Source: an uncultured Dokdonella sp. (GTDB taxonomy: Bacteria; Pseudomonadota; Gammaproteobacteria; Xanthomonadales; Rhodanobacteraceae). From it: DNA of 64,000 bases. The notes under the pieces are model-generated. The model saw only the letters and a program-made list of their open reading frames with translations. It was not told the origin of the DNA and searched no databases. The stretch is from positions 1 through 64,000 of the forward strand of contig CAKSZY010000011.1 of assembly GCA_934526015.1 (NCBI GenBank), read 5' to 3'. Each line of letters starts with the position of its first letter. The first letter of the stretch is position 1. A program made the position numbers and the translations under genes. This document shows positions 45,375 to 56,966 of this stretch, piece after piece.

Positions 45375-47546
45375 ATGCCGCGTGCAGCGGGCGCTGGCCC
45401 CGAAGCGACGGGCGACCCCGGACTTGCCGGGGTGGAAACCCTGCCGGGGGTCGGTCCGCAGCTTGCCCTGGCGCTGGCCCGGCTCGGCATCGAGCGCGTG
45501 CAGGACCTGTGGTTCCACCTGCCGCTGCGCTACGAGGACCGCACCCGCGTCACCCCGATCCGCGAGCTGGCCATCGGCCAGCCGGCCCAGGTCGAAGGCA
45601 CCGTGCGCGCGGTCGAACGCGGCTTCCGCTTCCGCCCGCAGTTGCGCGTGGCCATCGACGACGACAGCCGTGCCACCCTGGTGCTGCGCTTCTTCCATTT
45701 CCGCAAGGCGCAGGCCGACCAGTTCGTGCCGGGGCTGCGCCTGCGCTGCTATGGCGATGTGCGCATGGGGGCGCACGGTCCCGAGATCGTGCATCCGCAG
45801 TACCAGCGCCTGGCCGGCGAGATCGGCGTCGAGGAGCGCCTGTCGCCGGTCTATCCGGTGACCGAAGGCCTCGGCCAGCGGCGTCTTGCCGGACTCGTTG
45901 CGCTGGCCCTTGAACGCCTGCCCGGCGAGGAGGCACTGGAGTTGCTGCCGGCGTCGTTGCGCGCGCCGCTCGGCCTGCATTCGCTGCGCGAGGCACTGCT
46001 GTTCGTGCACCGGCCGCCGGCCGGCGCGGATCTGGCCGCCCTCAGCGCCGGCACGCATCCGGCGCAGCGCCGCCTCGCCTTCGAGGAGTTGCTGACCCAT
46101 CACCTCAGCCTCAAGCGCCTGCGCGCGCAGGTGCGCGTGCAGGCGGCACCTGCGCTGGCCGGCGACGGTCATCTCGGCCGGCGCCTGCGCGCCGGCCTGC
46201 CGTTCGCGCTGACCGGCGCGCAGCGCAGGGTCGCCGACGAGATCCTGCGCGACCTTGCGCGTGCCGAACCGATGCTGCGCCTCGTGCAGGGCGACGTCGG
46301 CTCCGGCAAGACCGTGCTTGCCGCATTGGCGGCGGCGGCGGCGATCGAGGGCGGCGTCCAGGTGGCCCTGATGGCACCGACCGAACTGCTGGCCGAACAG
46401 CATCTGCGCAGCCTTGCCGCCTGGTTCGCGCCGCTCGGCATCGAGCCGGTCTGGCTGGCCGGCAAGGTGCAGGGCCGCGCACGCCGTGCGGCGCTGGCCG
46501 CGGTCGGCGAGGGCGCGCCGCTCGTGGTCGGCACCCACGCACTGATGCAGGAGGGGGTCGGCTTCGCCCGGCTCGGACTGGTGATCATCGATGAGCAGCA
46601 TCGTTTCGGCGTGCACCAGCGCCTGGCCCTGCGGAACAAGGCGCGGGCGGCACCGCCGGCGGCGCCTGTTCGAGGCCGGGATGGCGAGCCGCGGCCGGCC
46701 GGCCCGGCAGAGGCGGATTGGCAGGTGCCGCACCAGCTCGTGCTGACGGCGACGCCGATCCCGCGCACGCTGGCGATGTCCGCCTATGCCGATCTCGACA
46801 TCTCGGTGGTCGACGAACTGCCGCCCGGACGCACGCCGGTGAAGACCGTGGTCATGTCCACCGCGCGCCGCGACGACGTCATCGCGCGCATCCGCGAGGC
46901 CTGTGACGACGGTCGCCAGGCGTACTGGGTCTGCACGCTGATCGAGGAGTCCGACGAGAGCGAGGCGCAGGCGGCCGAGGTCGCCCATGCGGCACTGGCC
47001 GACGCGTTGCCGGGCTTGCGCGTCGGCCTCGTGCACGGACGCCTCAAGCCGGCGGAAAAACAGGCGGTGATGGATGCGTTCCGCCACGGCGAAATCGCGG
47101 TGCTGGTCGCCACCACCGTGATCGAGGTCGGTGTCGACGTGCCGAACGCGAGCCTGATGGTGATCGAGAATGCCGAGCGCCTCGGCCTTGCCCAGCTGCA
47201 CCAGTTGCGCGGTCGTGTCGGTCGCGGTGCGCGGGCGTCGACCTGCGTGCTGATGTACCAGCCGCCGCTGTCGGCGCTGGCGCGCGAACGCCTGCAAACG
47301 ATGCGCGAGACCAGCGACGGTTTCGTCATCGCCGAAAAGGACCTCGCCCTGCGCGGTCCCGGCGAGATGCTCGGCACGCGCCAGACCGGGCGTCTCGCCT
47401 TCCGCATCGCCGACCTGTCCCGCGATGCCGACCTGCTTCCATCGGTGCAGCGGGTCGGCGCGGCCATGCTCGAAGCGCATGCGGACGATGCCGGGCGGCT
47501 GATCGCGCGCTGGATCGGCAACGCGACGCGCTACGCCGACGCCTGA
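45375..47546 (+). CDS. recG: ATP-dependent DNA helicase RecG
   Basis: 723 residues. Wedge/OB domain at about 20-170 (TLPGVGPQLALALARLGIER), motif I LVQGDVGSGKTVLAALAAAA, motif Ia PTELLAEQHLRSL, motif II VIIDEQHRFGVHQR, motif III LTATPIPRTLAM, motifs IV-VI including RVGLVHGRLKPAEKQAVMDAF and QLHQLRGRVGRGAR. RecG regresses stalled forks and Holliday junctions. Between motif II and III there is an extra loop of about 25 residues (RAAPPAAPVRGRDGEPRPAG) compared with what I recall of E. coli RecG. Confidence 0.96.
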   Translation: MPRAAGAGPEATGDPGLAGVETLPGVGPQLALALARLGIERVQDLWFHLPLRYEDRTRVTPIRELAIGQPAQVEGTVRAVERGFRFRPQLRVAIDDDSRATLVLRFFHFRKAQADQFVPGLRLRCYGDVRMGAHGPEIVHPQYQRLAGEIGVEERLSPVYPVTEGLGQRRLAGLVALALERLPGEEALELLPASLRAPLGLHSLREALLFVHRPPAGADLAALSAGTHPAQRRLAFEELLTHHLSLKRLRAQVRVQAAPALAGDGHLGRRLRAGLPFALTGAQRRVADEILRDLARAEPMLRLVQGDVGSGKTVLAALAAAAAIEGGVQVALMAPTELLAEQHLRSLAAWFAPLGIEPVWLAGKVQGRARRAALAAVGEGAPLVVGTHALMQEGVGFARLGLVIIDEQHRFGVHQRLALRNKARAAPPAAPVRGRDGEPRPAGPAEADWQVPHQLVLTATPIPRTLAMSAYADLDISVVDELPPGRTPVKTVVMSTARRDDVIARIREACDDGRQAYWVCTLIEESDESEAQAAEVAHAALADALPGLRVGLVHGRLKPAEKQAVMDAFRHGEIAVLVATTVIEVGVDVPNASLMVIENAERLGLAQLHQLRGRVGRGARASTCVLMYQPPLSALARERLQTMRETSDGFVIAEKDLALRGPGEMLGTRQTGRLAFRIADLSRDADLLPSVQRVGAAMLEAHADDAGRLIARWIGNATRYADA

Positions 47547-47623
47547 GCGGCGGCGGACGCACGGCGGGCGGGGCAGGGTGGCCGCATGCGATCATCCGCG
47601 CCTGCCATCCGTGCGGGGACGAC

Positions 47624-48556
47624 GTGACCCAACCCTTGCTGCTGATCGACACCGATCCCGGCGTCGACGACGCCCTCGCCATCCTCATGGCGTATCGCCA
47701 TGCCACCGTCGCCGGGCTATGCGTCACCGCCGGCAACGTCGGCCTCGTGCATACCGTGCGCAATGCGCTCAAGCTCGTCGATGTGGTCGAGGCGGAAACG
47801 CCGGTGTTCCCGGGGTGCGCGCGCCCACTGGTGCTGCCGGCGGCGGATGCCGCCTTCGTGCACGGCGCCGACGGCTTCGGCGATACCGGCTACGCCGCGC
47901 CGGCGCGCGCGCCGGCCGCCGAACATGCCGCGCTGGCGATCGTGCGGCTGGCCCGCGAACACGCCGGGGCGCTCACCCTGGTCGCGCTCGGTCCGCTGAC
48001 CAACCTCGCCCTGGCGCTGCGGATCGAGCCCGAACTGCCGCGTCTCGTCGGCCGCCTCGTGGTCATGGGCGGGGCGGTGAACGGGCGCGGCAACACCCAT
48101 CTCGTGCCGGCCGAGTTCAACATCGGATTCGACCCGGAAGCCGCGCACGTGGTGTTCTCGGAATGGCCGCAGTTCGACCTGGTCGACTGGGAGGCGACCC
48201 TGCGCCACGGCCTCGACTTCGCCAGGGTCGAGCGCTGGCTTGCCGCGGACGATGCCCGCGCGCGCTTCTATGCGGCCATCTCGCGGCGCACGCGCGCGTG
48301 GACGCGTGCGCACGGGCGCGCCGCGCTGATGACCGCCGATGCGCTGGCCATGGCGGTTGCGCTCGAGCCGGGCATTGCCCTCGAGGTGGCCGAGCGCGCG
48401 GTCGCGGTCGAGCTGGGCGGCGCGCTGACACGCGGGGCGACCGTCGTCGACTGGGAGGGACGGCTCGGGCGGCCGGCCAACGCGCGCATCATCGGGGCAG
48501 TCGACCATGCCCGCTTCGAGGCCCTCGTCGCCGCGGCCCTCGGCGCCAGCACCTGA
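47624..48556 (+). CDS. Nucleoside hydrolase (inosine/uridine-preferring type)
   Basis: 310 residues with a GTG start. N-terminal LLIDTDPGVDDALAILMAYR holds the calcium-binding DxDxGxDD motif; TAGNVGLVHTVRNALKLVDV, LTLVALGPLTNLALAL and VMGGAVNGRGN follow, with a central His/Asn region FNIGFDPEAAHVVF. It hydrolyses ribonucleosides to ribose and base. Substrate preference cannot be told from sequence. It stands between recG and rpmE2. Confidence 0.93.
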   Translation: MTQPLLLIDTDPGVDDALAILMAYRHATVAGLCVTAGNVGLVHTVRNALKLVDVVEAETPVFPGCARPLVLPAADAAFVHGADGFGDTGYAAPARAPAAEHAALAIVRLAREHAGALTLVALGPLTNLALALRIEPELPRLVGRLVVMGGAVNGRGNTHLVPAEFNIGFDPEAAHVVFSEWPQFDLVDWEATLRHGLDFARVERWLAADDARARFYAAISRRTRAWTRAHGRAALMTADALAMAVALEPGIALEVAERAVAVELGGALTRGATVVDWEGRLGRPANARIIGAVDHARFEALVAAALGAST

Positions 48557-48562
48557 ATCGGC

Positions 48563-48592
48563 TTGCGCGGAAACGGCGCCGGCCGCTATACT
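48563..48592 (+). promoter_or_regulatory. Promoter of rpmE2
   Basis: -35 TTGCGC (48563-48568), 18-base spacer, -10 TATACT (48587-48592), 51 bp before the ATG. Confidence 0.55.
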
Positions 48593-48643
48593 CGCGCTCT
48601 TTTTCCGGCCCGAGCCCTCGGCCCAAGCATCCGGTACCACGCC

Positions 48644-48886
48644 ATGAAGCCCGACATCCACCCGAACTACCGCGCCGTGGTCTTCCAGGACCTCGCCAGC
48701 GACTTCTCCTTCCTGACCCGCTCGACGATGTCGTCGAAGGAAACGGTCAAGTGGGAGGATGGCAACGAGTATCCGCTGGTCAAGCTCGACATCTCGAGCC
48801 AGTCGCACCCGTTCTACACGGGCAAGCAGAAGATCGTCGATTCGGGCGGTCGCGTCGACAAGTTCCGCCGCCGCTACGCGAAGTGA
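48644..48886 (+). CDS. rpmE2: 50S ribosomal protein L31, type B (zinc-independent)
   Basis: 80 residues: [27 protein letters not shown] and [20 protein letters not shown]. The CxxC zinc ligands of the housekeeping form are absent, which defines the YkgM/type B paralog, often used when zinc is scarce. No neighbouring Zur box was found by eye. The stop codon TGA is directly followed by a family-1 repeat arm. Confidence 0.96.
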   Translation: MKPDIHPNYRAVVFQDLASDFSFLTRSTMSSKETVKWEDGNEYPLVKLDISSQSHPFYTGKQKIVDSGGRVDKFRRRYAK

Positions 48887-49034
48887 GGGCGAGGGTCAGG
48901 GGCGAGGGCGCACGTCCGAGTGGTCGAGTCGACGTTGGTGCATCCAATGCGCCTTGCGTGCCCGGCTTCTTCTCGCGACGACCGCTCGGACCTGCGCCCT
49001 GACCCCTGACCCCTGAACCCCAGCCCCTGATCCC
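48887..49034. repeat. Family-1 hairpin element downstream of rpmE2
   Basis: Left arm (48887-48912) GGGCGAGGGTCAGGGGCGAGG ends GGGCGC and starts immediately after the rpmE2 stop (TGAGGGC). An 81-nt spacer follows, then right arm (48994-49034) GCGCCCTGACCCCTGACCCC. This copy uses CCCCTGA rather than CCCCTAG heptamers, so iterons differ between sites although the architecture is kept. The remainder of the 354-bp gap to gltA holds a terminator and the gltA promoter. Confidence 0.7.
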
Positions 49035-49036
49035 GG

Positions 49037-49059
49037 ACGCCGGCCTCGTGCCGGCGTTT
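49037..49059 (+). terminator. Terminator after rpmE2 and its repeat
   Basis: Perfect 8-bp stem ACGCCGGC / GCCGGCGT with loop CTCGT and a short TT tail. It follows the hairpin repeat and precedes the gltA promoter. Confidence 0.6.
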
Positions 49060-49107
49060 GCGTGGGCGCATGCATGACCGCCGACACCCGACGACGTCGG
49101 GGTGCTA

Positions 49108-49116
49108 TGCGATAAT
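49108..49116 (+). promoter_or_regulatory. Extended -10 element, probable gltA promoter
   Basis: TGCGATAAT matches the extended -10 pattern TGnTATAAT in all but one base. No convincing -35 box is 17 bases upstream, as often with extended -10 promoters. It would give a leader of about 118 nt. Confidence 0.4.
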
Positions 49117-49240
49117 CGGCGGACTCGATCCGCCGCGCGGTGATGCGTGCAAGGCGGGTCGGCGGCGAGCATGCCGCACACCCCGAACATCGTGCCGACC
49201 GCACACCCGTGCGGCGCCGCAGCCTTCCGAGGAGTCAGCC

Positions 49241-50533
<1,293 letters not shown>

Positions 50534-50559
50534 GCGGAGCGCCGGTCGCGGCGCCGGCT

Positions 50560-51180
50560 TCAAGCGGCGGCGATCAGTTCCTCGACCGCCGCCCGTCCGG
50601 CCCGGCGCATCGGCTTGCGGGTGACCCGGTCGAGTGGCGCGTGGTGCAGGCCGTCGTGGCCGAACACCATCAATTCGACGGCGATGCCGTCGGCCGCCAG
50701 CAGCAGGGCCGGCACTTCGATCTCGCGCGCGGCATCGAGCGCCAGCAAGCGTGTTTCCTCGTCGTACGGGATGCCGTGTCCGTCGAGGAAAACGAGCACC
50801 TCGCGGATGTCGTCGGCGAACAGGTGCAGGCGCACGCCGGAGTGCTCGTCGGCGGTGCCTTCCAGCACCGGCCCGACCAGGCGCGGCTCGAAGCGGGCGA
50901 GGAAACGCATGGCTTCGACGGCCGCCTCGCGCAGCCGGCGCAGTTGGCGCGGTTGCGCATCCGCCTGGAACAGGCGCTGGTGTTCGCGCAGGGCCTCCTC
51001 GATCTCGAGGTTGCGCGGCAGTGCGGCGGCATCCGGCACGCCGAGGCGGCGCGCCGCCTTGCACTTGGCTTCGTGATAGTCGCGCAGGCCGCCTTCGGCG
51101 ATCAGGCGGGCGGCTTCCACGGCGATGCGCCGGCGCGTTTCGGCGCCACCGCGCGGCGCGGCGGGTTGGCGGCGCGCCAT
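50560..51180 (-). CDS. Conserved hypothetical protein with nucleotidyltransferase-like or TetR-like N-terminus
   Basis: 206 residues, no confident family. The start (TRRRIAVEAARLIAEGGLRD) resembles the first helix of a TetR repressor, but the rest does not follow that fold. It continues with YHEAKCKAARRLGV, an acidic helical middle and a hydrophobic strand region ALLLAADGIAVELMVFGHDG. The start codon shares one base with the mrcA stop (TGATG), so it is translated after mrcA. It is convergent with gltA. Confidence 0.75.
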   Translation of the reverse strand: MARRQPAAPRGGAETRRRIAVEAARLIAEGGLRDYHEAKCKAARRLGVPDAAALPRNLEIEEALREHQRLFQADAQPRQLRRLREAAVEAMRFLARFEPRLVGPVLEGTADEHSGVRLHLFADDIREVLVFLDGHGIPYDEETRLLALDAAREIEVPALLLAADGIAVELMVFGHDGLHHAPLDRVTRKPMRRAGRAAVEELIAAA

Positions 51181-53651
51181 CAGAACACGTCGTAGGCTTC
51201 GCTCTGCTCGTCCTCGCCCTGCGCGGGGCGGGTGGCCAGGCGCGCCACGTCCTCGGTCTTGAAGTATTCGATGATCGAATCGGGATCGCCGGACGGCGCA
51301 AGCAGGCCGCTGCTGCGGTCGATGCGTGCCGTGCTGATGCCGGGCGGCATGTCGAACGGCTGTTCGGGCACGTCGCGCAGACCCTCGCGCATGAAGTCGA
51401 TCCAGGCCGGCAGCGCGGCCTTGGCGCCGTATTCGCCGCGGCCGAGCGAGGTGAAGTCGTCGAAGCCGACCCAGCTGGTGGCGACGAGACGGGCGTTGAA
51501 GCCCGAGAACCAGGTATCGCGATGCTCGTTGGTCGTGCCGGTCTTGCCGGCGAGGTCGCCGCGCTTGAGCACCAGCGCGGCGCTGCCGGTGCCGCGGCGG
51601 ATGACGTCGCGCATCAGCGAGGTGACGAGAAAGGCATTGCGGGCGTCGATGACGCGTGGCGCCAGACGCGGCTCACCGGTGGCCGGCGTGGCGGCCTGCG
51701 CACTGGCGATCAGCGGGTTCGTCGTCGGCATCGCCGGGGTGACCGTGCTCGTCGCCGCCACCACGCTGCCGTCCTCGGCGCGCCGCTGCGGACACTCCCG
51801 GCAGACCCGCGGCGGGTCTGCGCGGTAGATCACCTTGCCGTCGCGATCGGCGATCTCGCGGATGAAATAAGGGTCGACGAGGAAGCCGCCGTTGGCGAAC
51901 ACGGCATAGGCGCGGGCCATCGCCAGCGGTGCGGCCGAAGCGGTGCCGAGCGCCATCGACAGGTTCTGCGGGACCTGCTGCGGGGTGAGGCCGAAGCGGG
52001 TGACGTACTCGTGGGTGTACTGCAGGCCGAGCGCATCGAGCAGGCGCACGGAGACGAGGTTGCGCGAGCGCACCAAGGCTTCGCGCAAACGCGTCGGGCC
52101 ATCGAACTTGTCGTCCTCGTTCGAGGGCGTCCACAGGCCGCTCGGCCGCGACGGGTCCGGGAACACCAGCGGCGCATCATTGATGACCGAAGCGGGGGTG
52201 AAGCCGTGGTCGAAGGCCGCCGAATACAGCAGCGGCTTGAAGCTCGAACCCGGATTGCGGTTCGACTGGGTCGCCCGGTTGAACTTGCTGCGGCCGAAGT
52301 TGAAACCCCCGACCAGCGACACGATCGCGCCGTCCTCGGGGTCGAGCGCAACCAGCGCGCCCTGCACGGCGGGAATCTGCGACAGCTGCCACTTCTCCTC
52401 CGCGTCGCGCACGACGCGCACGATGTCGCCGACCTTGAGCACTTCGTCGACCCGCTTCGGTGCGGCGCCGCGCCGGTTCTCGTCGATGTAGGCGCGCGCC
52501 CAGGCGACCGCTTCCAGCGGCAGTTCGACGGTCTGGCCGTCGGCGAGCTGCACGGTGGCCTGGTTGGCGTCGACCTCGGCAACGATGGCGGGGATCAGGC
52601 CGGAGACGCTGCGCCAGGTGTCGAGCGCCCGCACGAGGTCCTCGGGGTGCGCTTCGACCGGCACCTCGACATTCGCCTCGGCGCCGCGGTAGCCGTGGCG
52701 CGCGTCATAGCCGAGCAGGGCGTCGCGCAGGCCCTTGTTGGCGGCCTCCTGCGCGCGCGAGTCGATCGTCGTGCGGATCACGTAGCCCTCGTTGAGGGCG
52801 TCGTTGCCGAGCTGTTCGATGGCCTGCTGGCGGACCATTTCCGCCAGCCACGAGGCCTCGACCTCGATCGGCGGCTCGTGGGCGAAGGACTGGTCGGGTT
52901 CGGCGTTGGCCTGGTCGTGGGTGGCCTGATCGATGTAGCCGAGTTCGAGCATGCGGCCGAGCACGTAGGTGCGGCGCAACAAGGCGCGGGGCGGGTTGTT
53001 GAGCGGATTGCCGGTGGACGGGAACTTCGGAATCGACGCCAGCATCGCGCACTCGGCGAGGGTCAGCTGGTCGAGCGTCTTGCCGTAATAGAACTCGGCC
53101 GCCGCCGCCACGCCGTAGGCGCGGTTGCCGAAGAAACTCTTGTTCAGATAGAGCTGGAGGATCTCGTCCTTGCTCAGCGCGCCCTCGATGCGGAAGGCGA
53201 GGAACATCTCCGACAGCTTGCGCGTGTAGGTGACTTCCGGGCTCAGGAAGAACTGGCGGGCGACCTGCTGGGTGATCGTGCTGCCGCCGGCGACGTGCTT
53301 GCTGCCGGTGGTGGCGACCAGCCAGACCGCGCGCAGGATGCCGCCGATGTCGATGCCGCGGTGGTGGTAGAAGTCGGCGTCCTCGGCCGAGATCACTGCC
53401 TGGCGCAGGCGCTCGGGCATGTCGGCGGTACGCGTCGGGATGCGCCGGGTCTCGCCGAAGGTTGCCATCAGCTTGCCATCGGCCGAGTGGACCCTCAGCG
53501 GGACCTGCAGGCGGACGTCGCGCAGGCTTTCCACCGACGGCAGGCGCGGGGCGATCAGCCAGTAGGCAATGCCGATGCCGGCGGCGCCGAGGACGATTCC
53601 CGCGAGGGACAGATAGAGCGCCCAGCGGGCCAACCGGAAAAAGATTCTCAT
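51180..53651 (-). CDS. mrcA: Penicillin-binding protein 1A (bifunctional transglycosylase/transpeptidase)
   Basis: 823 residues: membrane anchor (about 8-32), GT51 domain with ISAEDADFYHHRGIDIGGIL and GGSTITQQVARQFFLSPEVT, an OB-like insert, and a transpeptidase domain with SxxK as NPGSSFKPLLYSA, SxN as VRSRNLVSVR and KTG as AGKTGTTNEHRDTW. It polymerises and crosslinks peptidoglycan. The start MRIFFRLAR is used; the longer frame lacks family features. A TATACT -10 box lies at 53703-53708 on this strand. Divergent from pilM, the classic arrangement in gammaproteobacteria. Confidence 0.96.
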   Translation of the reverse strand: MRIFFRLARWALYLSLAGIVLGAAGIGIAYWLIAPRLPSVESLRDVRLQVPLRVHSADGKLMATFGETRRIPTRTADMPERLRQAVISAEDADFYHHRGIDIGGILRAVWLVATTGSKHVAGGSTITQQVARQFFLSPEVTYTRKLSEMFLAFRIEGALSKDEILQLYLNKSFFGNRAYGVAAAAEFYYGKTLDQLTLAECAMLASIPKFPSTGNPLNNPPRALLRRTYVLGRMLELGYIDQATHDQANAEPDQSFAHEPPIEVEASWLAEMVRQQAIEQLGNDALNEGYVIRTTIDSRAQEAANKGLRDALLGYDARHGYRGAEANVEVPVEAHPEDLVRALDTWRSVSGLIPAIVAEVDANQATVQLADGQTVELPLEAVAWARAYIDENRRGAAPKRVDEVLKVGDIVRVVRDAEEKWQLSQIPAVQGALVALDPEDGAIVSLVGGFNFGRSKFNRATQSNRNPGSSFKPLLYSAAFDHGFTPASVINDAPLVFPDPSRPSGLWTPSNEDDKFDGPTRLREALVRSRNLVSVRLLDALGLQYTHEYVTRFGLTPQQVPQNLSMALGTASAAPLAMARAYAVFANGGFLVDPYFIREIADRDGKVIYRADPPRVCRECPQRRAEDGSVVAATSTVTPAMPTTNPLIASAQAATPATGEPRLAPRVIDARNAFLVTSLMRDVIRRGTGSAALVLKRGDLAGKTGTTNEHRDTWFSGFNARLVATSWVGFDDFTSLGRGEYGAKAALPAWIDFMREGLRDVPEQPFDMPPGISTARIDRSSGLLAPSGDPDSIIEYFKTEDVARLATRPAQGEDEQSEAYDVF

Positions 53652-53702
53652 GCCTCGGGCGCGACTTGTGATGACAGTCAAGGTAGATGATGCAAGCCGC
53701 GG

Positions 53703-53708
53703 AGTATA
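53703..53708 (-). promoter_or_regulatory. Probable -10 element of mrcA
   Basis: TATACT on the minus strand, about 50 bp before the mrcA start. No good -35 box at 17 bases; it may rely on an activator or a poor match. Confidence 0.35.
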
Positions 53709-53814
53709 GAACCATTGTGGCTGCGGGCAGGGAGCAATCTCCATGCCGGGAGGGGGCCCGGCAGCCCGGATCCGGGACTTTTCGCGACACGGTCGACGGT
53801 TCGCGCGGCTGGTG

Positions 53815-53843
53815 TTGATAAACGGTTAAAGTTCCGATTTAAT
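53815..53843 (+). promoter_or_regulatory. Promoter of the pilMNOPQ operon
   Basis: -35 TTGATA (53815-53820), 17-base spacer, -10 TTTAAT (53838-53843). Start expected near 53850, about 43 nt before the pilM GTG. It is an AT-rich island in otherwise very GC-rich DNA. Confidence 0.75.
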
Positions 53844-53868
53844 GTGAAAGCGCATCTTTCGCTCGTAA

Positions 53869-54950
<1,082 letters not shown>

Positions 54951-54951
<1 letters not shown>

Positions 54952-55694
54952 TGGCCAGAATCAACCTCCTGCCGTGGCGAGCCGAGCGGCGCAAGCAGCG
55001 CGAGCGCGAGTTCTACATGATGCTCGGTGCGTCGGCGCTCGCCGCCGTGCTCGTGTTCCTCGCCGCTTCGTACTGGATGGGGCAGCGCATCGACAACCAG
55101 AATGCGCGCAACCTCTATCTGGAAAAGGAAATCAAGGACCTCGACGAGAAGATCGACCGCATCAAGGATCTGGAAAAGACCCGTGCGCAGCTGCTCGCGC
55201 GCAAGCAGATCATCGAGGACCTGCAGTCCAACCGCTCGCAGATGGTCCACCTGTTCGACCAGCTGGCCCGCACCATCCCGAACGGCTCGCGCCTGACCTC
55301 GCTCAAGCAGGCCAATGACGTGCTGACGCTGGAGGGCCTCGCCGAATCGAGCACGCGCGTGGCTACCTACATGCGCAACATGGAAGACTCGCCGCAGTTC
55401 GGCCGCGCCGACCTCGCCAAGATCGAGAGCCAGGAAGGCAAGCCCGGCGTCGACCGCAAGATGCCGTACGTGTTCGCCCTGTCGGTGAAGACCCGCAAGG
55501 CCGACGACGAGCAGGCAGACGGCAACGAGCTGCCGATTCCGCAGGCGCCCGACGCGGCCGCGGCACCGAAGCCGGCAGCCGACCTCGGCGCCCAGCTCGA
55601 GGACGCGGCCGGCAAGCTGACCGCCAAGCCGGCTCCCGCCAACCCGCCGGCGGCGCCTGCCGCCGCGGCGAATCCCGAGGAGAAGAAGCCGTGA
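54951..55694 (+). CDS. pilN: Type IV pilus inner-membrane protein PilN
   Basis: 247 residues. The cytoplasmic MARINLLPWRAERRKQ motif binds PilM; a single helix (MMLGASALAAVLVFLAASYW) and a coiled coil with a ferredoxin-like periplasmic domain follow. The C-terminal 55 residues are an Ala/Pro/Lys-rich disordered tail, longer than in Pseudomonas PilN. The start overlaps the pilM stop (TGATG). Confidence 0.95.
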
Positions 55695-56398
55695 GTTTCT
55701 TCGACGACCTGCGCAACCTCGACCGCAACAACGTCGGCGGCTGGCCGACCTCGATCAAGACGTTCTTCGCGATCCTGATCGTCGCCCTGATCCTGTTCCT
55801 CGGCTGGTGGTTCCAGATCCGCCACCAGCAGGAAGAGCTCGAGGGCCTCGAACGCAAGGAAAACACCCTGAAGGCCGACTTCTCCAAGAAGCAGGCCCAG
55901 GTGGTCAACCTCGAGGCCTACGAGAAGCAGCTCGAGGACATGAAGGAAGAGCTGCGCCAGCTGATCAGCCAGCTGCCCGGCCGGACCGAAATGCCGAAGC
56001 TGATCCTCGCCATTTCCCAGGCGGCGCTCGGTGCCGGCATCAGCAACGACCTGTTCCAGCCGGGTCCGGAGATCATGAAGGGCTTCTACGCGGAGAAGCC
56101 GATCCAGTTGCGCATGACCGGCACCTACCACCAGTTCGGCGCCTTCATCAGCGCCGTCGCCTCGCTTCCGCGGGTGGTCATCCTGACCATGCACGACGTC
56201 TCCCTGCGTCCCGGAGCCACCGGTGCGCCGGCCGGCCGGCCGGGTGCGGCGGCGCCGGCCGGCGGTGTCCTCACCCTCGAGGGGACGGTCAAGACCTACC
56301 GCTACCTCGATGACAACGAGATTGCCGAATTCGAGGCGGCGAATGCGCCCGCGGGCACCAACAAGCCCGCCGCGGCAGCGCCGAAGGGAGGCAAGTGA
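55691..56398 (+). CDS. pilO: Type IV pilus inner-membrane protein PilO
   Basis: 235 residues: short cytoplasmic start, one membrane helix (TFFAILIVALILFLGWWFQI), coiled coil (ELEGLERKENTLKADFSKKQ) and periplasmic fold with GAGISNDLFQPGPEIMKGFY and ekPIQLRMTGTYHQFGAF. It forms the alignment complex with PilN and PilP. GTG start overlapping the pilN stop. The C-terminal 25 residues are Ala/Pro-rich. Confidence 0.95.
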   Translation: MSFFDDLRNLDRNNVGGWPTSIKTFFAILIVALILFLGWWFQIRHQQEELEGLERKENTLKADFSKKQAQVVNLEAYEKQLEDMKEELRQLISQLPGRTEMPKLILAISQAALGAGISNDLFQPGPEIMKGFYAEKPIQLRMTGTYHQFGAFISAVASLPRVVILTMHDVSLRPGATGAPAGRPGAAAPAGGVLTLEGTVKTYRYLDDNEIAEFEAANAPAGTNKPAAAAPKGGK

Positions 56399-56943
56399 TG
56401 TCGCTCTCCATCCATCCAGGCGTCCGCATCGGCCTGCTCGGCCTGCTGCTGGCGGGAACCACGGCCTGCACGTCGGGAACCGACGAGGTGCGCCAGTGGG
56501 TCGCGCAGGAAAAGGCCAAGAAGGGCCAGCCGCTGCAGCCACCGCCGGTCATCAAGACCTTCGAGACCTTCGAGTACACGCTGAAGGCGCCGGACGACCG
56601 CGATCCGTTCAACGTGCCGTTCGACAAGTCCGAAGAAGAGGAACGCACGGCCGGTCCACGCCCCGACAAGAACCGCACGCCCGAGCCTCTCGAGGCGTTT
56701 CCGCTCGACGGCCTGAAGATGGTCGGCACGCTCGGCCCGGCCTCGGCGCCCGAGGGCCTGCTGAAGGATCCGGAGGGCGTCATCCGCCGGGTGCGGCCGG
56801 GCAACTACGTGGGACAGAACTACGGGCGGATCACCGCCGTCAGCGAGAACGAGATCCAGTTGGTGGAACTCGTTGCGAACGATACGGGCGGCTGGATCGA
56901 GCGTCAGACCTCGATCGCATTGTCCGATGCCCAGAAGCAATGA
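56398..56943 (+). CDS. pilP: Type IV pilus lipoprotein PilP
   Basis: 181 residues. The lipoprotein signal ends at LAGTTAC. The periplasmic part has the PilP pattern DDRDPFNVPF, PLEAFPLDGLKMVGTL and VRPGNYVGQNYGRITAVSEN. It connects PilNO with the PilQ secretin. ATG at 56398 has GGAGG at seven bases and overlaps the pilO stop; a GTG one codon earlier is unlikely. Confidence 0.95.
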   Translation: MSLSIHPGVRIGLLGLLLAGTTACTSGTDEVRQWVAQEKAKKGQPLQPPPVIKTFETFEYTLKAPDDRDPFNVPFDKSEEEERTAGPRPDKNRTPEPLEAFPLDGLKMVGTLGPASAPEGLLKDPEGVIRRVRPGNYVGQNYGRITAVSENEIQLVELVANDTGGWIERQTSIALSDAQKQ

Positions 56944-56966
56944 CCGACCCGTTTGGGGGTGATGAG

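Noticed and set aside
48563..48886. Zur-regulated zinc-starvation switch for rpmE2
   Set aside because: The protein is the zinc-free type, but no Zur-box palindrome overlaps the promoter and no zinc-uptake gene is nearby.
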